From the NCBI RefSeq assembly GCF_010183535.1, contig NC_071329.1, positions 186,001 to 250,000 of the forward strand: a DNA stretch of 64,000 nucleotides, in the 5' to 3' direction. This document shows positions 45,501 to 56,378 of the stretch, piece after piece. The DNA is from Caenorhabditis remanei (Eukaryota; Nematoda; Chromadorea; Rhabditida; Rhabditidae). Each line of letters opens with the position of its first letter. The first letter of the stretch is position 1. The notes under the pieces were generated by a model. The model ran no database searches. It had not been told where the DNA came from and saw only the letters and a list, made by a program, of their open reading frames with translations. A program made the position numbers and the translations under genes.

Positions 45501-46016
45501 CAATCGTTCGTCGCCTCAAAAAAGTGCGTGCTGACGCAGTAATGGCTCCGTACCCAACGAGTGGATTCAACATTGAAACAATCCACTACAAGAACTATCG
45601 TCTGAACGTGTGGGACGTCGGAGGACTGCCGAAACTCAGACACCTCTGGAAACACTATTATTCGAATGCTCAAGCGATCTTCTATGTGATCGATGGGCAC
45701 GCGGTGGAGAGATTCTCAGAGGCTGTGAGAGAGCTCAGCAAGGTTATGAGTGATCCGTTGGTTAGCACATGTCCAGTGGTTGTGGCGGTTAATAGGAAGG
45801 AGTGAGTTTTTAGAAAGGGAGATCAATTCATTAAAATCAAATTTCAGCGGGAACGTCCTCAACGGTCATATGGACGCCTTGATGTCTCAACTCGAATCCC
45901 TCCCCTTCCAACATCATCTTCATTTCTGTGACGCCGCCAATGGCTCGGGAATCGATCAAATTATTGATCAGATTACTGTATATCTCAGTCAATTGAATGG
46001 CACTTGTCCTGTATAA
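42600..46016 (+). CDS. arc-1: TRIM23/ARD1-type RING, B-box and ARF GTPase fusion protein
   Basis: Four exons: 42600-42991, 43851-44587, 45477-45801, 45848-46016, encoding 540 aa. The N-terminal RING finger (CNVCNEEYSIQNPMKCPRVL to CPFDRT) predicts E3 ubiquitin ligase activity. B-boxes follow (CTVCDSNLCERCSEDSHSTN and CRLHSSYIVEFVC...CRDYGRHKGH), then a coiled coil. The C-terminal half is an ARF-like GTPase: P-loop GLDGAGKTSIVRRL, switch GFNIETIHYKNYRLNVWDVG, and a guanine motif reading NRKD in place of NKxD. The order matches C. elegans arc-1 and human TRIM23. The start is 149 bp after the previous stop, with an acceptor TTTTCAG just before it, consistent with a downstream operon gene. Intron 1 holds nested transposons. 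Confidence 0.95.
43016..43796. mobile_element. ATGGTCAT-ended MITE in arc-1 intron 1, host of a nested insertion
   Basis: The left end contains ATGGTCATAATTCTGACAAC and the right end TTAGAATTATGGTCATTACT, inverted. The middle includes ACAGTAAGTAAAATACAGTA and CTTTGTCGATACGT with its complement. The copy at 56579-56876 is a shorter, intact relative with CTACAGTA tips. Confidence 0.6.
43054..43314. mobile_element. CAGGGATGTGCGG hAT-like MITE nested in another MITE
   Basis: The ends CAGGGATGTGCGGAA and CCGCACATCCCTG are inverted. It is flanked by ACAGTACC on both sides, an 8-bp duplication expected for hAT elements. The body is degenerate CGGAAC/TTTCCGA motifs. Confidence 0.8.
45015..45360. repeat. 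foldback repeat in arc-1 intron 2
   Basis: About 105 bp beginning GGAATGTTCCAGACGTAACT is mirrored by a segment ending GTTACGTCTGGAACATTCC. The loop also has GAACCGAGAT and CTCGGTTC. The arms are slightly diverged. AAATTCCTTGAAAAATGACC-like short repeats lie upstream at 44690-44940. Confidence 0.75.
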
Positions 46017-46638
46017 CCTTTTTTTGTTGGGTTTTGTATATTCAGTAGTATGTAAAAAAAAAGTAGTGTTAAAGTAGTTTTTTTTGTGGATAAAAATATA
46101 TTTTGGAAGGTTTTTTATGAGGTTTCTCGAATAGTACAATTATAGAATACTGCCACTAGACAACACACTACTACCGTGAAAAATATTTCCGCGGGCTATT
46201 TTGCAAGTGCGGCAGGGAGCTGTGGATGGGGCTTAAACTGCAAGATGAAATTCCAGCTGATTATTTAACGAGCAACATTGAGTTTCAAGATGAATTCGCA
46301 AAATCACGTATGTACACAGTGAAAAATTGAAGACATCCGGACAAACCTATCAATCCCCTGGCTACAATCTTGACTAGACATTACCCCCCAACTGACCAGT
46401 CAGTGATTTGATCTACTATTCAATTAGTCAACTAGCCGATACATAAACCATGAGAAATCACAAAACGAGAGATCGGCAGAGATAAAAAGTGTGTCCAAAA
46501 CGCACGGATCTTGTGTCCAATTGTATTATCGGTGTGTGTTGAATGACGAGAGGTAGAGAATGGTATATAAATAAATGAGACAAGGTCACTTGGGAACACA
46601 TCGCTTGTTTTGGTGGAAAAAGTTGGGTCAGCTGAATA

Positions 46639-49165
46639 ATGAGTCTGATACTACTGGCTATTCCAACGATATTCATTGGATTTATTAGGTGAGTGGTGTT
46701 GAGAGACGAAATTGAAAAGACATTTTGAATTCATATAACGATGCTTTTTAATGGCCTAACACTTTCACACTATTCTAAAAAGATATCAGCATGATTCCTC
46801 CAACTGTCAGAATTTCAGACTATGATAAAGGGTTACTGCATTTACAGTATCGGCCAAAAATTTTAAATTTTAGCTTTAAAAGACCAACTTTGAGAAGATT
46901 TCTCGGTATTAAAGTAAAGAAATAAAATCGAAAACTTACCAAAAAACCTTTTAGCTACTACCTCTGGATATGGACGTACTGGCGTCGACGTGGAATCTCT
47001 GGCCCCCTCGGTTACCCAATCGTCGGAAGTTTCCCAAAAACCCTCAAATCGGAATATCCTCAATACTTGCAAATAAGGGATTGGACTAAACAATATGGTT
47101 CAGTATTTGGATATACAGAGGGAACAATCAGAACATTGGTAGTATCGGATAGTGACTTGGTTCATGAATTATTTGTGAAACAATATGATAACTTTTACGG
47201 ACGGAGGTTGAATCCAATTCAAGGAGATCCGGAGAAAGACCCAAGAACCAATTTGTTTTCGGCACAAGGATTTAGATGGAAGCGATTGAGAGCAATTTCA
47301 AGTCCTACTTTTTCCAATAATAGTTTGAGGTGAGCAGGAGGAAATAAAGCATTAAAAAATATATGAAGCATTCAGAAAAATCAACCTAACCGTTGAAGAC
47401 AGTGCACTCGAATTGCTGAGACATATCGAGGAGCAGACTAGCGTAGGAGAGCAGATTGACATGCTACAGTATGATACTAGAAGTAGATCTTCTTATATTG
47501 TCTGACTTTCAGATTCTATCAAGAATTCACAATGGATGTCATCGGGCGTATTGCAATGGGGCAGAATGATTCTCAAATGTTCAAGAATCCCTTGTTGAAT
47601 TTTGTGAAAGCGGTAATCTTGGTTGTTCCCATATCTGAGCCCATTTTATATTTTCAGATATTCGGAGACAATCGAAAACACATCCCTCTTATTGGCGGTG
47701 TCTTCCCATCATTCGCCCAGCTCTTCCGTTTCTTCATGCTCAAACTTCCATTCCTTGGAGCAGCGAATTTTATTCATGTCAATAACACTATGATAGCAGC
47801 AGTGAATAATCGAATCGCTCAGAGAGAAAATGACGCGAAGAATGGAATGGAAATAGGGGAGCCTCAGGATTTTATTGATTTATTTTTGGACGCAAGAGCT
47901 GACGATGTGGAGCATTTTGGGGAGAATAACGGGGACTTCTCGAAGAGTTCTAGTTATGTAAGTAGACATTTTGGTTTCGGGAAACCTACGAGATTATAGA
48001 AATTAGAAAATGTTAACTTAAAACGCATATTTGGCATGAAGGTACATGCGCAGTTTCCTGTGATTACTCATTTTCAATTATTAGGTACCCGGGAACTAGA
48101 ATTCCGTATTAGTTAGTTTGGCATCAGGTGGTAGGAGGACGGTGTGAGCTACCATACAACCAGATTCTAAAGGCTGGTAGGATAGGCTATAGCATACTTG
48201 TCACCGCGGGAAGGGGGAAAAGTACCAAAAGTCGGAAAAATAACTATTCTAGCCTGGCTGCACATCAGCAATTTTTCGCCCGGCGTGTAGTTGGTCAAAG
48301 ACATAGATCTCAGTGATATCTATGTTTTGGTGTATTTATCAGCTCAGGATCTTAATTTTAAGCAAGTTACGTGACCGCCCGTTTTGCCCCGTTTTTGGAT
48401 CGTACCTCTCAATGTTTTCAGAGCAATCGCCAACTCACAACCTCCGAGATCGTTGGTCAATGCATCGTCTTCCTCATTGCCGGATTCGACACCACTGCCC
48501 TATCTCTATCTTACTCCACATTTCTGCTAGCAACTCATCCAGAAATTCAAAGTAAATTGCAAGAAGAGGTGGATAGAGAATGCACCAATCCGGAAATCTC
48601 ATTCGATCAACTTTCGAAACTAAAGTATATGGATTGTGTGATTAAAGAGACATTAAGACTCTATCCGCTGGGAACTTTGTGAGTGAGCCTATACTCTTGT
48701 TCAGAGCAAATGAATACTCTTGTTCAGAGCAAACTCCCGACGATGCATGAGAGCTACAAAATTGGGAGACGTGGAAGTGGAAGTTGGGACGACGGTTCAA
48801 GTGGATACATGGTCTCTCCATACAGATCCAAAAATATGGGGAGATGATGCAAAAGAGTTTAAGCCAGAAAGGTACCTGTAGTATCTTTTTCAAACCCCCT
48901 CAATCAAATTTTTCTAATTTCCAGATGGCTCTCCGCAGACTCTGATCTCATTTTCCAAAAAGGAGGGTACGTTCCTTTCGGATTGGGACCACGTCAATGT
49001 ATTGGAATGCGTCTGGCCTATATGGAAGAGAAAATGCTGCTGGCTCATATTCTTAGAAAGTTTACATTTGTGACTGGAGTCAAAACGGATATCCCATTGA
49101 AACTACAGGGAAGGACCACTACTCAACCAGAAAGCGTTTGGATGCATTTGAAGCCGAGGCATTAA
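46639..49165 (+). CDS. cytochrome P450, CYP13A/CYP25-like
   Basis: Eight exons: 46639-46688, 46955-47329, 47376-47468, 47513-47612, 47658-47957, 48422-48678, 48728-48871, 48925-49165, encoding 519 aa. It is a microsomal monooxygenase of the CYP3 clan. It has an N-terminal anchor (MSLILLAIPTIFIGFI), a Pro-rich hinge (GISGPLGYPIVGSFP), the I-helix AGFDTTALSLSY, the ExxR motif KETLR, and the heme loop FGLGPRQCIGMR with the Cys ligand. The position next to arc-1 and gstk-1 homologues suggests the cyp-13A10 locus, as I recall it. The acceptor of exon 7 is tandemly duplicated, and only the downstream copy keeps the frame. Intron 5 holds repeat DNA (about 48050-48420). Confidence 0.93.
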
Positions 49166-49957
49166 ATTTTGTCATGTCGGAATCGTAATGAAGTATTATA
49201 CAATAAAATGAAGTCTTCACGGTCTTCAAGTGCTCGAAAGAAAACTATGGAATTCGTGAGAGATAGTATACGGTATTCTGGTGACAAATGAGAAGACTGA
49301 TTTGACGGGGTCACTGTTGAATGTGAAGTTTAGTACTATGGCGACAGGAGGGATAAGAATTGTGGATACAAACTCTACAAATCTCCTTTTTCTAGCAGTG
49401 GATAAGGAAGATGACTATTTCAGGTTTTTTAAAGGTTTTTAGGTTTTTAGGTTTTAACCTTAAAAGGGATTTTTAAGGATTGTGGACGTTTTTTTGGGTT
49501 TACAAAATGAAGTTTCTGAGAAAATTGCAGGTCTAATAGTTAAACTTTGGCGAGTTATTGGTGAAGACCCGGACCAATGTGATACATATCTATGGTTTTA
49601 TATTTATATATGTTTTTAAGAATATCAATGGCATTATGTATACTCGCCCAACTAACAACATAGCAAAACTCCCTAACAATATCACATTTCATTTCAAAAA
49701 CCAAACAACACACTTCTCTATTTTCTAATTTTTCTCTAATTTTCCAAATGATATCATCATATTCATTACTCTCTTCTCTCTTTTCTCTTATCAATTTTTA
49801 CGTGGAAATCAAATAAAACTCTTTCTTCCAACTGATAACTCCCGATAATTTGACCATTTGACTACTCTTCAACATGCCAAATTGGGCGGTTTTTGAGTAT
49901 AGTTTTGTCAAAATTTCTTATTTTTGAAAAGTAGTTACTAAATTTTTGTGTGTTCAG

Positions 49958-51562
49958 ATGAAGATTCTCATCCTCTCTTGCCTGACATTCTCCGCCATTT
50001 TGGCGCAACAAACTTCTGCCCCAGGTGGAAACCTTTGTACTTATTCCCCAGTTGGAGATGAATCTAATGAGAAGGCTGTCCCAATTCAAGACTTCAGATC
50101 TTCCGGATTGGATTTCATCAGGTATGTTCAAACTTCTTTGGTTCTACTGAAAAAATGTAAATATCCCATTGATAATGGGTCAAAGCGCTATCTTTCTTCT
50201 AATGACAAGAAATATCTCTTTAGTCAAAAAAAATCATACACTTCTTTATGGTTGCGGTTGTATTACTATTCATATTATCATCAAAAATTCCTTTATCCTG
50301 GGGAATTTTGGCGTACTGTATTCTGTACACCCGTAAGAGCATTCAGAAGAAGACACATTCTCGTAGCAGTCGTTATCATCGTCTACTGCTAACAATGAGC
50401 TTGGGACAAGGATGCTGGAAATTCTAGGAAAATAGTTATTTTTACTAATGGAAAGTGTCACCCTGTGAGTCGGGCATTCGAATTGTTTCCGTTAATAAAA
50501 TAAAATAAAACGTTTATCTTATGTAACAAAACTCGATTCCAGACCAAACTGGTGCATTACCCACTGTGCTGATCGCAAATCCGTCAAGGTTGCCGCTCGT
50601 TTCCAATTCGCCAACAACTCCACTAAAGCTGGTAAGTTTTTTTCAAATTATTTGCCGCCGGGTATAACTCCTTTTGTAGTGTTCCGAGTTACAAGAGAAC
50701 TAGGCAGATAGATTGGAAATTTTACAAGTTTTTTTAAATAGAAAAATTGACGTCTTCTGAAGACGTTAACGATTTTAACGGCGCGTACGGTGCGCTGGTG
50801 CACACAGGTGGCTCGGGTGTGATTCGTGTGCAGAGTCTGTATTAGAGATGCATGGAATTCGAACTTCCTACTTCCGCATAAAAAACTTTCACTTCCAGGC
50901 ACCTCTGCTTAGTACGGATCCGTAACGGCGCTACTCGGTATAGGTCGTTTGCTAATTTGGATCCGCTCGACTGTTAGAGCTATTTCGATGATTAATGCAA
51001 CCCTAGAATCACGGAAAACGGTGTTACCCTTTTTAATTCCAGCAACCTACAAAGTCCGTCGTACCTTCACCCGTGCCTCCGGAATGAAGGTTCACGCCGA
51101 GCTCATCAGCGGAGAACCAACCCACCGTGACGATAATCCAGACAGTAAGTTACTGCTGCTATCAACATTCAACACCAACTATTCCAGACTTCTGCATGGA
51201 TGACTCCGTGTCAGCCCAAATCGACACCATCGTCTCCACCTACAATGATCTTGACACCATGGCCGAGGCCCTCAACTATTTCATCAATAAGCCAGGATGG
51301 GCATACATTATTTACGACGTGAGAATATAATTCCATACTTTTAGGTTGAAAAACTTTCTAAATTCAGATGGGACCACCGCCAAGCATCATTGAAACCGAC
51401 AATGTCAAGCATGACATGAACTACTGTGAGAAGTTCTCTCAGAAGGTGCGTTTTGTCCTTTTGTCCGGATGTCCACATATTTTTTGTTTACAGAAAATGT
51501 CAGATGGAACCTACGCCTTGTACCAAGTCTTTGCTGGACTCATCAAGGCTGATTCGCACTAA
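49958..51562 (+). CDS. secreted nematode protein of unknown function
   Basis: Six exons: 49958-50121, 50543-50631, 51043-51144, 51188-51318, 51368-51445, 51494-51562, encoding 210 aa. A signal peptide is clear ([16 protein letters not shown], cleavage near AQQ). The mature part has several Cys ([36 protein letters not shown]), suggesting disulfides. [14 protein letters not shown] and [13 protein letters not shown] are other notable stretches. The ATG directly follows GTTCAG, as in trans-splicing. I do not recognise a domain. It converges with the gstk-1 gene. Confidence 0.85.
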
Positions 51563-51948
51563 TATGTTTCTATTGTCGATATAAGTAAAATAAAAGTTTG
51601 GATATATATATAAAACTATGATTGGTTGATAGACTAGCTCGTAATTAGTTAGATTACGTCTTCTAATCAATATATCAGTGCCGAGGGCTTTGCTGGAATG
51701 GCTTTTTTGGCAATTTTCGCATTTTTCGGCGCCTTTTCCATGTTCGTGGCGCATTAACGATCCGCCACCCGGCCCGTACTATGTCAGTGACAAAGAACTC
51801 GCCGAGATCTACATTTTGATACATTTTTCAGTTCATTAAACTCAGTTTAAAGCCAGTTACGCGCCGGCCCGTTTCGGCCCTGTTATGCAAGTATGAAAAT
51901 ATATGCCAGCAGGCATCAATCAATTTATCAAAAATACAAAAAAAACGT

Positions 51949-53072
51949 CTACAACTTAGACTTCTGACTGGACATAAGTTTATCTGGAAGAGGCTGTGGT
52001 TGCTGAAGAAGGTCGGCAATGAGATGGAAACGATCGGATCCAAAGAACGAATGCTCATTGCCGTCAGTTGTCACAACGTTAATCCATGGAGCACCGTAGG
52101 CCTTAAAGTATTGAGAAAATAGTCTTCAATCATATTATCTAGAAAAATTGGCTGCCAGACGAGCAAAATATGAAAAAAGCACAATATGCATAGACAATAA
52201 CTCACACTTAAATCAACTCCCATTTTTGTGTTCTCCGTCAAAATCTTGGCATATTTCTCTTCCTTGCTCTTAGCCACTATCTCCTCCGGATTCTTCACAC
52301 CAACGGCTTTCAGAACCTCGATGAAATCTCCATCCTCAAAAATCTTCTCACTTCGAGACCAAAGTCTCAACCACATTTCACGCGCAGCCCTCAGCATCAG
52401 GTCCTTATCCTGTTCCTCCAACACCAACAACACTTTCATCGCTCCCGTGGTACGATACTTCATAATCCATTCCATAAATTTTGGTGGCTGAGTCAATGGA
52501 ATTTCCCAGAACTTTGCAGTTCGATCAAGGTCTCTCATCATCATTACGGATCTGGCGGGGAGCATTGCAGGCGGCCGATTTCCGGATTCCTTCATGACTG
52601 CACCAAGGAAGAATGGGATGTAACGGATTGAGACGTCTTTCCATTGGGATTCCATTTTTTGCAGGATCTGGAATAGTGTCAGTGATTTTGTCTATTGCTC
52701 AGTAGGGAAGGTCCTGAAGTCATTTTGAAGATATGGGACGTGACCTATATGATTGGAAAGCTGAAAAACGCTGATTCCAACTATATATTTAGTTTTCGCC
52801 CTCGAGGCCTGGTATTCAAGAAAATCGTGTGTCAAAAAGTAATAAATTAACATTTTTCAGAACTTCGACCTTGTTTTTCTTGTATACCAGCCATCGAGGA
52901 CAAAAATAACTCCAAACTGTCTTCATGATCTTCCCTAGTCAGTCTTTCCATCATAAACTCTTCAAATTTCCAAAAAATCTTAACTAGAACGTACCTCGAA
53001 ACCAATATAACTATACGGCGAGATCACGTCAAAATAGTAGTCGATACGTGGCAGTTTCAGTAGCTTTGACAT
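51949..53072 (-). CDS. gstk-1: glutathione S-transferase kappa
   Basis: Three exons on the minus strand: 52995-53072, 52206-52667, 51949-52101, encoding 230 aa, close to the usual size. The enzyme is a DsbA-like thioredoxin-fold GST of mitochondria/peroxisomes. The N-terminal active-site stretch is DYYFDVISPYSYIGFE (catalytic Ser in SPYS). The helical insert follows (NRPPAMLPARSVMMMRDLDR). The C-terminus has the fold signature AYGAPWINVVT and FFGSDRFHLIADLL. The frame stays open upstream of the chosen ATG to an acceptor (ATTTCAG at about 53115), so the start could be further up or the gene trans-spliced. The C-terminal SKL tripeptide is a classic peroxisomal targeting signal. Intron 1 contains a palindromic repeat related to one in the DDAH gene. 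Confidence 0.92.
52710..52945. repeat. palindromic repeat in gstk-1 intron 1
   Basis: GATATGGGACGTGACCTATA, CCTCGAGGCCTGGTATTC and GTATACCAGCCATCGAGG form an imperfect palindrome. The same family is at 55490-55740 (DDAH intron 3) and, decayed, at 14540-14700. Confidence 0.6.
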
Positions 53073-53132
53073 TTCGAAAACTTTATTTCTAATTTGGTCG
53101 ACGTTCTGCAGTGCCTGAAATCAAACGAATAG

Positions 53133-54467
53133 AGGTGAGTGATTCTTAATTACACGAAAAAATACTGGAAAAAATAGGCATTTAATGAAAAATCTAGATA
53201 GAACACGAAATCTTATATAAAGGATGTTTCCACCTTGCAAACACGTGGTTCTGACTTTTTCAAAAGTCTAAACTGATAAGAGATAGGAAAAAATGAGAGC
53301 GCTCTGCAAAACGAGAGATTTAGACAGAAGAACACAACAAGAAAAGAGAAAAAAGAAAAGAGGAGTTGGCTATAGTGTAGCCTGTGTTCACACAAAGGAT
53401 AAAGAGAAACGTGGTTCTTGACTTCTGGGAAAAATAGAAGGATGTAGAAGGAATATTGATTGAAAATGAGTCCCTGGAGAAAGAGGTCTTTGCAATTGAG
53501 ATACTATAAAACCTGTATTAAAAGGGCGGTGTCTTTGGGGGGTAGGCACTGAATTTTAACACGCTCCATCAGACTTGGATCCAATTTCAAAATTTAATTT
53601 TTTTCAATTCGCTGTTTCGTTTTGGCATTTTGATACGCAGCTTAATCGACCACTTTTTAAAAAGTTTTCCCGCAATTTTGGTCAGTTTTTCGATTGTCGC
53701 GCGTCTTTACGAGATCAATTCTATTAAAAAATTAGTAAAACATTTTTAAATTAAAAATTAATTTTGAACTTCGCGCTAAAATGTTTGCTGATTTCAACGG
53801 AGCACGGCTGATTTCAGCACTCACCCTCGGACCCCGTTTTTTTTACGTTATTTGTAGTTGTACAGTAGTAACCTGTAAATGTTGAGTATTCTTATTTTTC
53901 CACACCTGTTAGGTACACAATACACTTAACACTTTCTCAACCGTTGCAACTCTATCCCATACTAAAAACATCACCCAAACAGACAGATGACCTTCTCCGG
54001 AAATAAATCACCTCGCTTATCAACTGAATGTTTGTCGAAGGGGCAATTGCCAAATCATGATAATACTAAAAGAGAGTTACGTCATAAGGCCGATCGAACA
54101 AGCCATTTGGAGATTTATGGCAGAGAGGGGAGGAGGAGAGATATAGAGATAGGTAGAAAAAGACACTAGAGAATCTATTGTGATTTGGAATTGGTCATTG
54201 TGTTGGTCAAATTGTTACTTCCATTTTCGTTTTGGTTTGTCTTCTTATGTTAGATTATTGGGACTTCTATGTTAGGCTAGATATGTGCACAATAACATTT
54301 TTCACTAGGTATGCGAAATCAAACAATCAACATTTCATACCCCATCATATTTGTTCAGTGATAAGATTATTGTTTCGTCGAAATAAATAGATAGTGGCGA
54401 CTACTCACTATTCCTTTAGATTACTAACTCCTAGGCTATTCTATAAGCCAAAAGTATAGTACCCGAG
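53133..54467. other. intergenic region between gstk-1 and the DDAH gene
   Basis: It has a decayed relative of the 340-659 MITE (about 53550-53830) and otherwise AT-rich sequence. It presumably contains the divergent promoters of both genes. No motif stands out. Confidence 0.5.
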
Positions 54468-56034
54468 ATGTCTTCTGAAGAAGTAAGTGAATTTTTTCCA
54501 AATTGGGAAATTCTAACTGATTCTTGCATTTGTGACATCATCGTGCCATTTCATAACCTTAATATCATAGTTGTCCGGGATCAGGATTCCGGTTTTTTTT
54601 TCATTCGGTTCCAGGTTCCGGATTCCGAAAAATGGAAAATCCCATTCCGGATTCGGATTCCGGAAATCGTTAAATGTCATTCCGTACAACTATGCTAAAT
54701 ATAATTTCTCGCCGTAGAGCTTTCCTTTTTATAATCTATCTTTTCATTTCCAGCACTCTACCATGTCGGCCACCAAATCCGCCGCCCACATTCTCAAGCG
54801 TGTCCTAATGGTTCCACCGAAGCACTTCACCGTCGAATACGCCATCAATCCATGGATGGGAGGCGTCGTTGACAAAAAGAAGGCTCATCAACAATGGGAT
54901 TCGCTGAAGTCTGCGATTGAGAAGGCCGGTGTTCAAGTATTGACAATGGAGCAGACCGAGGGCTTGCCGGATCAAGTGTTCGTGTGTAATAGTGGATTGG
55001 TCTACGATAACAAGGTCTATCTGTCGAGATTCAGACATAAGGAAAGGTTAGTGATATTTGGCTTTATAACTGAAAACCTTACAAAATTCCTTTTCAGATC
55101 CGGCGAACAACCACTCTACCTGGAATGGTTCAAGAAAAACGGAATTGCCACTATTGGAGAAGGATACGAGGAGATTTTCGAAGGAGGTGGTGACGCCGTG
55201 TTCTCCGATCCAAAAACTCTCTGGGCTGGTTATGGAGAACGCAGTTCGAAGTCAGTCTACGAGAGGATCAAGGCTCTAGGATCGTTCGACATCGTCCTTT
55301 GCGACATGGTTCTCCCGAATTTCTATCATTTGGACACTTGTTTCGCGCCCGTCGATGAGACTTCCGCTTTGTATTATCCACCAGCGTTCTCGGAGGCAAC
55401 CAAGAAAGAGGTTCGTTTTTGTCATTAGTGTCATGCCAGAAAAACTTTGGCTGAATGAGCTGAACTTGAAATCTTACACTAGGGAAGGTCATGGAGTCAG
55501 CTTGATGATATGGGACGTGACATATACCATTAGAAAGCTTGGAAAACGTTAATTTCGAATATATATTCTGTTTTTGCCCTCTATTCCTGGTAATCGAGAA
55601 AGGGGCTCGAAACGTTGACCCCGTTTTTCTCGAATACCAGGCCTCAAGAACAAAAAACTAGATATGCATTTGAAATCACCGTTTTCTCAGATTTCCAATA
55701 ATATATGTCACGAACCATATCTCCTAAGGATATTTTAGACGGTTGAGGTTTAGCGGATTTTGCAAAAATGCTATTACAAAACACTGGAATCGAAACATAA
55801 AAATTCCAGATTCTCCGCCGTCTCCCCAACTCGATCGCTGTCTCGGAAGCCGAAGCAAACGCGTTTGTCTGCAATGCGATCACTATTCGTGACACAGTCA
55901 TCTCACCAATCGGAGTTTCTCAGGACACAAAGAACGCCCTATCGAAACGCGGGAAACAAGTGGAAGAAGTGGATATGAGTGAATTCATGAAAAGTGGAGG
56001 AGCCTGTCAATGTCTCGTTTTGAGATTGTTGTAG
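54468..56034 (+). CDS. dimethylarginine dimethylaminohydrolase-like (DDAH)
   Basis: Four exons: 54468-54482, 54754-55046, 55098-55410, 55810-56034, encoding 281 aa. The family hydrolyses methylated arginines to citrulline and methylamines. Support: MVPPKHFTVEYAINPWMG at the N-terminus, EIFEGGGDAVF, catalytic His in NFYHLDTCFAPVD, and a C-terminal Cys in GGACQCLVLRL. The chosen start lies in a 15-base first exon (MSSEE); a second Met (STMSATKSA) in exon 2 is an alternative. Intron 1 contains a hAT-like MITE and intron 3 a palindromic repeat. C. elegans ZK1307.1 is, from memory, the likely orthologue. Confidence 0.9.
54566..54694. mobile_element. 129-bp CCGGATTCCGG-type hAT-like MITE in DDAH intron 1
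   Basis: The ends CATAGTTGTCCGGGATC and CATTCCGTACAACTATG are inverted. Flanks CTTAATAT and CTAAATAT agree at 7 of 8 bases. The body consists of GGATTCCGG and CGGTTCC motifs, as in the copy in fcp-1. Confidence 0.8.
55490..55740. repeat. palindromic repeat in DDAH intron 3
   Basis: GATATGGGACGTGACATATA at the left and AATATATGTCACGAACCATA at the right are mirrored. The centre has TCCTGGTAATCGAGAAAGG and CTCGAATACCAGGCCT. It is a relative of 52710-52945. Confidence 0.65.
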
Positions 56035-56378
56035 ACTGGCTCTCTGTTAAATATGGTTATTGAGATGTGCGAATTTAATTTTTTTTGTAATCAGGAAAAG
56101 AATGGGATAAAATTGTTCTGAATTATGTTTTTTGGCACCTCATCTTTATATTACGCAACAGATCAAAATTAATCATCACATGAGATAGACCCCCTGCAAA
56201 CCTGCTACCGATAGGAGGGGTATTCTCTCTGAACCTTCATCACTAGAACAACTGTAATATTACATCGAAACGAAGCAACAAAAAATAGATTCTTCTTTTT
56301 TGATTCTGTTTTCCCCTACTCATTTATATACATCACTTTCTTTCTTTCTTATTTTCTATCTGTGATTCTAAGAGAAAA

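Noticed and set aside
49555..49794. 79-codon minus-strand frame after the P450 gene
   Set aside because: No start context, splice signals or recognisable domain; AT-rich intergenic DNA.
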